NCBI GenBank assembly: GCA_041656735.1
Contig: JBBACY010000052.1
Location: 1-20,311 of the forward strand
Origin: Perlabentimonas sp041656735
GTDB taxonomy: Bacteria > Bacteroidota > Bacteroidia > Bacteroidales > Tenuifilaceae
Direction of reading: 5' to 3'
Length of the DNA stretch: 20,311 nt
The notes under the pieces were generated by a model that did no database searches, was not told the DNA's origin, and worked only from the letters and a program-made list of their open reading frames with translations. The first letter of the stretch is position 1, and each line of letters opens with the position of its first letter. Below, piece by piece: positions 15,834 through 20,311 of this stretch. A program made the position numbers and the translations under genes.

Positions 15834-16409
15834 ATGAGAGCAAAAATAAACCTTCTATTTATACTATTCGGACTGATTACCATACTGTTATCGTGTAATT
15901 TGAATCAGAAAAACAGGGAGCGTGAGGAGCTTGTTAGAGATTATTATAACGGATTTAATACGGGAGATTATGGACTTATCTCAAATACGGTTTGTGATAG
16001 CATTAAAATTACTGAAAAGGAGTACATTTTAACTCGCACTCGTAACGAACTACAACGGCAATTTCAGTGGGACTCTGTCTTCAGTCCTAAATACAGTTTG
16101 GTTGATTTAAAAATCAAGGGTAATTCGGCAGAAGTTACCATTTCGAAAATTTGCAAACGGATTGCGTTTTTGCAGGACTCAGCCTTGGTTTATAATGTAT
16201 TGATTGATTTTGATGGGGACAAAATATCAGAAATTCAGACGACTGAATACGTGTTCCTCGATTTTTTAAAGTGGCGACCAAGGCGCGATAATTTAACTAA
16301 CTGGATTAACGAAAATCATCCCGAATTAGCAGGGTTTGTAAGCACCCAGTCAGTTGAGGGGGCACAGAATTATTTGATAGCAATAGATTTATATAAAACA
16401 GAGAAGTAA
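15834..16409 (+). CDS. NTF2-like lipoprotein
   Basis: The 191-residue product starts with a lipoprotein signal peptide: basic MRAK, a hydrophobic core, and the lipobox ILLSC with the modified cysteine at C21. The mature part opens with ELVRDYYNGFNTGDYGLISN, the helical start typical of NTF2/SnoaL-like cone-shaped domains, followed by alternating strands such as YSLVDLKIKGNSAEVTISK. It is likely anchored in the outer or inner membrane facing the periplasm. There are no obvious catalytic residues, and similar proteins have varied or unknown roles. The C-terminal part (from about residue 140) does not resemble anything I know. It shares strand and short spacing with the preceding small membrane protein, so the two may be co-transcribed. 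Confidence 0.65.
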   Translation: MRAKINLLFILFGLITILLSCNLNQKNREREELVRDYYNGFNTGDYGLISNTVCDSIKITEKEYILTRTRNELQRQFQWDSVFSPKYSLVDLKIKGNSAEVTISKICKRIAFLQDSALVYNVLIDFDGDKISEIQTTEYVFLDFLKWRPRRDNLTNWINENHPELAGFVSTQSVEGAQNYLIAIDLYKTEK

Positions 16410-16542
16410 ATACGCTGGCTCAATTGATTTATTGAATTAATGCTCTGTGCAAGAGCCCGAACTCGTGCTAATTTTTAGTTGAGCGAAACAGAAAAATTTA
16501 TGCTGCACCACAGTATGAATATTACTAGAATAAACCAATAAT

Positions 16543-17331
16543 ATGAAACTTGAACTTTATCAAATAGATGCATTTACTGATAAAATATTTGGAGGAAATC
16601 CTGCTTGCGTTGTTCCGTTAAGCAATTGGTTAGCAGATGATTTGCTGTTGAATATAGCCAAAGAGAATGCAGTTGCCGAAACTGCTTTTTTTGTTGATAA
16701 AGGCGACAAAGTGCACTTGCGATGGTTTACCCCAGATATTGAAATGGATTTATGCGGTCACGCCACACTTGCTACGGCTCATTGCTTAAAGTCAATTCTA
16801 AAATACCCTAAAGACACAATAGTTTTTGAAACTTTGAGTGGAGATTTGACCGTTTCAGTTGAAAACGATTTGTATAGTTTAAACTTTCCTTCCCGAATGC
16901 CAATTGCTTCTGAATTGCCCGAAGTAATTCGAAAGGCATTGAGTATACAACCTAAAGAGGTTTATAAAGCAAGAGATTATATGCTGGTTTACGACACAGA
17001 GGAGGAAGTTAAAAACATCAAAATAGACCGACAAATTTTCGATCAAATAAACCTTAACCCTGGTGGAGTAATTGTTACAGCAAAAGGGAATAGTTGCGAT
17101 TTCGTATCGAGATTTTTTACTCCACAAGCATCAATTTTAGAGGATCCCGTAACGGGCTCAGCCCATTGCTCGTTAATTCCATTTTGGTCAGAAAAACTTA
17201 ATAAAAGTGAACTTAATGCAATGCAAATTTCCGATAGGGTAGGTTTACTAAAATGTAAGAATGAAAATGACAGGGTAATTATAAGCGGTAAGGCCAGAAC
17301 CTATTCAACGGGGAATTTATGGACGGAGTAA
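16543..17331 (+). CDS. PhzF-family isomerase/epimerase-like protein
   Basis: The 262-residue protein belongs to the PhzF/YddE family, built of two pseudo-symmetric diaminopimelate-epimerase-like halves. The start VDAF-like motif is YQIDAFTDKIFGGNPACVV (6-24). The catalytic glutamate is E46 in VAETAFF. The mid signature FTPDIEMDLCGHATLATAH covers 62-80. The second half carries FFTPQASILEDPVTGSAHC (191-209), with DPVTGSAH shaping the active site. PhzF isomerises a dihydro-anthranilate in phenazine synthesis, but most bacterial homologues lie outside phenazine clusters and have unknown substrates. No other phenazine genes are present here, so the specific reaction is open. The gene stands alone after a 133-base spacer and ends 59 bases before a bidirectional terminator. 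Confidence 0.93.
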   Translation: MKLELYQIDAFTDKIFGGNPACVVPLSNWLADDLLLNIAKENAVAETAFFVDKGDKVHLRWFTPDIEMDLCGHATLATAHCLKSILKYPKDTIVFETLSGDLTVSVENDLYSLNFPSRMPIASELPEVIRKALSIQPKEVYKARDYMLVYDTEEEVKNIKIDRQIFDQINLNPGGVIVTAKGNSCDFVSRFFTPQASILEDPVTGSAHCSLIPFWSEKLNKSELNAMQISDRVGLLKCKNENDRVIISGKARTYSTGNLWTE

Positions 17332-17390
17332 AACTACTTTCAGTTGTTGTGTTATACTAAAACAGCGATTAACTAGCAAAGTGTTTAAAT

Positions 17391-17427
17391 AAAAAAAGTA
17401 ACGGGGTCTAGACCTCGTTACTTTTTT
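17391..17427. terminator. Bidirectional intrinsic terminator
   Basis: The arms agtaacggggtct (17397-17409) and agacctcgttact (17410-17422) pair over their length with one G-U position and form the hairpin around the central CTAG. A-tracts on the left (17391-17397) and T-tracts on the right (17422-17427) give a U-rich tail on either strand. It lies between the convergent PhzF-type and TonB-linked receptor genes, so it probably ends both transcripts. Confidence 0.85.
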
Positions 17428-17464
17428 ATGATATTAGGATTATTCTCCAGTAAGACTTTCGGAT

Positions 17465-19933
17465 TTATTCCATATCCATATCCAACGCCTCGGCACCTTG
17501 CTTATCTTTACGCGCTTTGTACTCGTTAATTCTGTATGAAAAGCCAACAAATATAATTCTGCTTTCGCGCGTGCGCTGTATGCTACTGGTAAAGTTATCG
17601 CCCCAGGTTTGCGATTTAAAATTCATAGAGTTGAGTATGTCACTAACCCTAATGTTTATTGAACCCTTATTTTTAAGCACGTTTATTCTCATCCCCAAAT
17701 CGAACCAGTACATCGATTCAGTAGTGCCTTGGCCACCTCCCGATTGCCAAAAGCGCATACTTCCACCAACTGAAACCGATGGCGAGCGGTAGTTCCCTGT
17801 AGCCTGCAACTCAACATTTTTGCCAATGCTCCACGATGATGTTCCTCTAACGCTCCAGCTATCGCCTTTGCTCGATTTTTCATCAAGAAAACTTGAGGTA
17901 AGCTTAATTTGGGAGTAATTAAAGTTACCATTTACTTTCCACCAGGGTGCTATAGTTTGCGATACCACGCCCTCAAAGCCAGTAATGTTGCTTTTGTCAA
18001 TGTTTTGAAAGGTTGACAAAGCAATGCCTTCGTTGTCAACCTCAACAATTCTAGTGGCTATATCAGTTGTGTAGCGTTGGTAAACTGTTGCATTTAGTTT
18101 AGTTTTAGGTAAATTGTAGTAGTAGCTAATTTCAAAGCTGTTTGTTAGCTCCGGATTAAGCCAAGGGTTACCCATGCTTAAGTTAAGCGGGTCGGTGTAG
18201 TCAATAAATGGGTTCAAAAACCGTGTATTTGGTCGGTTTACCCTTTTACTATAGGCTACTTGTGCTGAATTTTTTTCGTTTATTTCCCATTTTATATGAG
18301 CGCTAGGGAAAAAGTTTAAAAAATCTCGTTTAATAGGGGCATCGTTGGTCGCTTTCTGGTCGGCATTGGTAAAAGCCTGCTCGGCCCTTATTCCACCCTG
18401 GTAACTAAACTTACCATCGGCAAATGTGTTTGAGTAAATTGCATAAGCCGAGAACTGTTGCTCACTGTAAATAAAATTATTGTTTCGCATAAGATCAGGC
18501 GTCCAAGTATTGCTTATTAAGCTGCGGAAAACGTAGTCATTATCTTGAGAGCGGGTCATTGCTTTTAGCCCAGTTTCAATTCGTCCGCCATTACCAACGG
18601 GCTGAACTAAATCTGTTTGCATAGTAAAAACATTACCATTAAAATCAGTTTCGCTCTGTTCATATAAATTTGCAAAAGAACCAATATTCCACACTTGCGA
18701 CATATCGTTATTGTTTAAACCCAGCATAGAGTTGAAAAAAACATCGGCGGTTAGCTCTTGCCCTTTTTGCTTGCCATTTAGCTTATAGTTTAGTGCTAAA
18801 TTATATGAAGAACCGCCCATACTACCAACGTTTTCGCGTTGATATTGAGTGGGTTGCAACGGCATCTTTAGGTCCGTTTGTGTAATATCCCAAATATTAA
18901 AACCACGTGAGTTGTAGCCGCCCGATAGGGTTAGAGTATTGGAGTTGTTAATAAAATAATCTAATCCACCTCTTAGGGTTACAAACTGGCCTTGTCTTTT
19001 AAAGTCCTGATCTTGAAGCAAGGTGCTTTGGTTGTTATTGCCCATGGTGGTTATCCTGTCCGAAAGCGTTTGTCCCATCATTTTTTGCTGTCTGTAGCTA
19101 ATGTTGGTAAAAGCATTAATTTTGTCTTGTCGATAGTTAACATTTAGTGTGCCATTGTACTTATCGCCTGTGCCTGCATTCAGCATTACCATGGCATGAT
19201 ATCCTGGATCTCTCTTCTTTTTAAGAACTATGTTGATAATTCCCGACAGCCCATCTGGATCATATCGGGCCGAGGGATTTGTTATTACCTCAATGCTTTC
19301 AATAATGCCTGCTGGAATTTCTTCTATACTTGTATAGGTTGAGGGTTTGCCATCAACCAGTATGGTTACATTCTGGCTGCCTCGAAGGCTTACGTTTCCT
19401 TCCATATCAACCTGAACCGACGGAATGCTTTCCATCAGCTCTAGCGCGCTACCTCCCTCGGAGTTTATATTCTTTTCAACATTAAAAACCTTTTTATCGA
19501 GGTTATGGGTAAGCATTTGCCTCTGACCAGTAACCACAACGCTCTCAATGTTTTCCGATGATGGCTCAAGAAGTATTGTACCCAATGTAACCTCTATGTT
19601 TTTAGGATTTACAGCAAAAGGTTCGAGTTTAAGGGTTGTGTAACCAATAAATTTTATTTCGCTGTAATACCTTCCGCCAGGTACTTTTTCAATGGTAAAT
19701 TCGCCATTCTCGTTGGTAATTCCTCCCGTTACCAGGCTTGAGTCGCGTAAACTGTAAAAGGCGATACTGGCGTATTCAACCGGAATATTATGGACTTTAT
19801 CCATAACCTTTCCTTTAACAGTGCCCGTGAAATTACTGCTCATACCCTGTCCACCGCCCATACGATTTTGAGCATAAGTTGCTGATACTATTAAGGAGAG
19901 CGAAATTGCTATTGTAATGAGTTTCGATTTCAT
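17465..19933 (-). CDS. TonB-dependent-receptor-like outer-membrane beta-barrel protein
   Basis: The 822-residue protein has a signal peptide (1-21, ending SATYA before QN) and then a Gly/Met-rich linker (NRMGGGQGM). A carboxypeptidase-regulatory-like beta-sandwich spans about 36-127 (VKGKVMD through EVTLGTILLEP). A plug-like domain covers about 130-240 with VVVTGQRQ, SIPSVQVDMEGNVSLRGSQN and ITNPSARYDPDGLSGIINI. The remaining 580 residues are rich in alternating aromatic strands and match the OMP_b-brl_3 barrel family. The last strand RIIFVGFSYRI precedes a charged tail ending ALDMDME. It sits in the outer membrane; cargo is unknown. No SusD-like partner, TonB, sigma or anti-sigma gene is adjacent, so it is not a classical polysaccharide-uptake pair. 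It appears monocistronic. Confidence 0.92.
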   Translation of the reverse strand: MKSKLITIAISLSLIVSATYAQNRMGGGQGMSSNFTGTVKGKVMDKVHNIPVEYASIAFYSLRDSSLVTGGITNENGEFTIEKVPGGRYYSEIKFIGYTTLKLEPFAVNPKNIEVTLGTILLEPSSENIESVVVTGQRQMLTHNLDKKVFNVEKNINSEGGSALELMESIPSVQVDMEGNVSLRGSQNVTILVDGKPSTYTSIEEIPAGIIESIEVITNPSARYDPDGLSGIINIVLKKKRDPGYHAMVMLNAGTGDKYNGTLNVNYRQDKINAFTNISYRQQKMMGQTLSDRITTMGNNNQSTLLQDQDFKRQGQFVTLRGGLDYFINNSNTLTLSGGYNSRGFNIWDITQTDLKMPLQPTQYQRENVGSMGGSSYNLALNYKLNGKQKGQELTADVFFNSMLGLNNNDMSQVWNIGSFANLYEQSETDFNGNVFTMQTDLVQPVGNGGRIETGLKAMTRSQDNDYVFRSLISNTWTPDLMRNNNFIYSEQQFSAYAIYSNTFADGKFSYQGGIRAEQAFTNADQKATNDAPIKRDFLNFFPSAHIKWEINEKNSAQVAYSKRVNRPNTRFLNPFIDYTDPLNLSMGNPWLNPELTNSFEISYYYNLPKTKLNATVYQRYTTDIATRIVEVDNEGIALSTFQNIDKSNITGFEGVVSQTIAPWWKVNGNFNYSQIKLTSSFLDEKSSKGDSWSVRGTSSWSIGKNVELQATGNYRSPSVSVGGSMRFWQSGGGQGTTESMYWFDLGMRINVLKNKGSINIRVSDILNSMNFKSQTWGDNFTSSIQRTRESRIIFVGFSYRINEYKARKDKQGAEALDMDME

Positions 19934-20311
19934 AGATGTTTGAATAAGTAATGTAATTGAGGTTGTTTTGCCTATATGACTACAATTTATTTGAAAACTT
20001 GCGCTTTTTTTATTTTATTTTTTAAATTTCCCACCTCACTTTTATCTCTTTATATTAGAGATAGTTAAGGGTGTTAAGTTTTATGGTATACTCGTTGGGT
20101 ACTGCCAACTATGGGTTTATTTTTTTTAGAGAAATGGCCAAAGGAGAATTAAAAAAAGAGAATTATTCCATTTGTATTTATTTGAAATCATTACCGTCCG
20201 ATAAAAACTCAAATTTGATTTCAGTTAAATTCAACTATTTGAAAACAAGCGATTTGCATATTGGCATTCTAGGTTTTTAGAAAGTAAGCCCCTCAGAATA
20301 ATGAGGGCTGC
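19934..20311. other. Right-end stretch without a recognised gene
   Basis: This 378-base stretch is upstream of the minus-strand receptor. A plus-strand frame from a GTG at 20071 or ATG at 20083 to 20280 would encode 69 or 65 residues ending HIGILGF. It has no recognised domain and no clear ribosome site, so I leave it uncalled, although its codon choice is not absurd. A poly-T/A tract lies near 20007-20030. No full TAnnTTTG box for the receptor gene was found. Confidence 0.5.
20288..20308. terminator. Hairpin at the window edge, possible terminator
   Basis: GCCCCTCA (20288-20295) pairs with TGAGGGC (20302-20308) with one bulged C around a loop of about six bases. It follows the doubtful short frame ending at 20280. 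Whether a T-tract follows cannot be seen because the window ends three bases later. Confidence 0.35.

Noticed and set aside
14157..17331. Integron-like cassette array
   Set aside because: The run of unrelated single genes with spacers looked cassette-like, but I found no recurring attC-type inverted core sites in the spacers and genes lack the tight cassette spacing.
16543..17331. Phenazine biosynthesis locus
   Set aside because: PhzF-family proteins are widespread outside phenazine clusters and none of the other phz genes is present.
20071..20280. 69-codon frame near the right end
   Set aside because: It begins with GTG, or an ATG at 20083, and shows no known domain. It might be real but there is nothing to support it.

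Overview
The window looks like a chromosomal segment of a Bacteroidota bacterium, probably from a Bacteroidales or Marinilabiliales-type lineage. The reasons are lineage-typical genes (a DUF3822 protein beside rsmD, a BT_3928-type DoxX protein, an OMP_b-brl_3 TonB-linked barrel), several TAnnTTTG promoter boxes, scarce Shine-Dalgarno sequences and moderately AT-rich DNA. No rRNA, CRISPR array, intact insertion sequence or phage module was recognised.

Layout. Positions 1-358 hold no convincing gene. A stand-alone tRNA-Asp(GTC) unit follows on the minus strand, with its own promoter and a perfect 16-bp-stem terminator. A tightly packed minus-strand group (2544-556) encodes an anchored pseudopilin-like protein, a DUF3822 protein and the 16S rRNA methyltransferase RsmD. 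Divergent from it is a RecD2-like SF1 helicase (2633-4060). Next come a large Cache-HAMP-GAF-PAS sensor with no output domain (4259-6625), an AT-rich DEDDh exonuclease (6716-7285), and a convergent MASE1/triple-PAS histidine kinase (10189-7358). The kinase is divergent from a YfcC/DcuC-type transporter (10425-12044). A two-gene unit of tmk and the BT_3928-type DoxX/thioredoxin-fold protein spans 12225-14156.

From about 14160 to 17330 the character changes. Unrelated single genes are separated by long spacers: a class I methyltransferase of about 25% GC in a hand-counted sample, a 73-residue membrane-hairpin protein, an NTF2-like lipoprotein and a PhzF-type isomerase. One spacer carries an ATG-less open frame on the opposite strand that reads like a protein remnant. 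I interpret this stretch as an accessory insertion zone. A bidirectional terminator (17391-17427) closes it against a convergent TonB-dependent-receptor-like outer-membrane protein (19933-17465). The last 378 bases hold only a doubtful short frame and a hairpin cut by the window edge.

Most genes are core housekeeping or ordinary signal transduction. No multi-gene system that I would call new is evident. The best second looks are the output-less sensor with a chemoreceptor-like coiled coil, the orphan kinase opposite a transporter, the DoxX-thioredoxin fusion that has lost CxxC, and the accessory block with its remnant frame.
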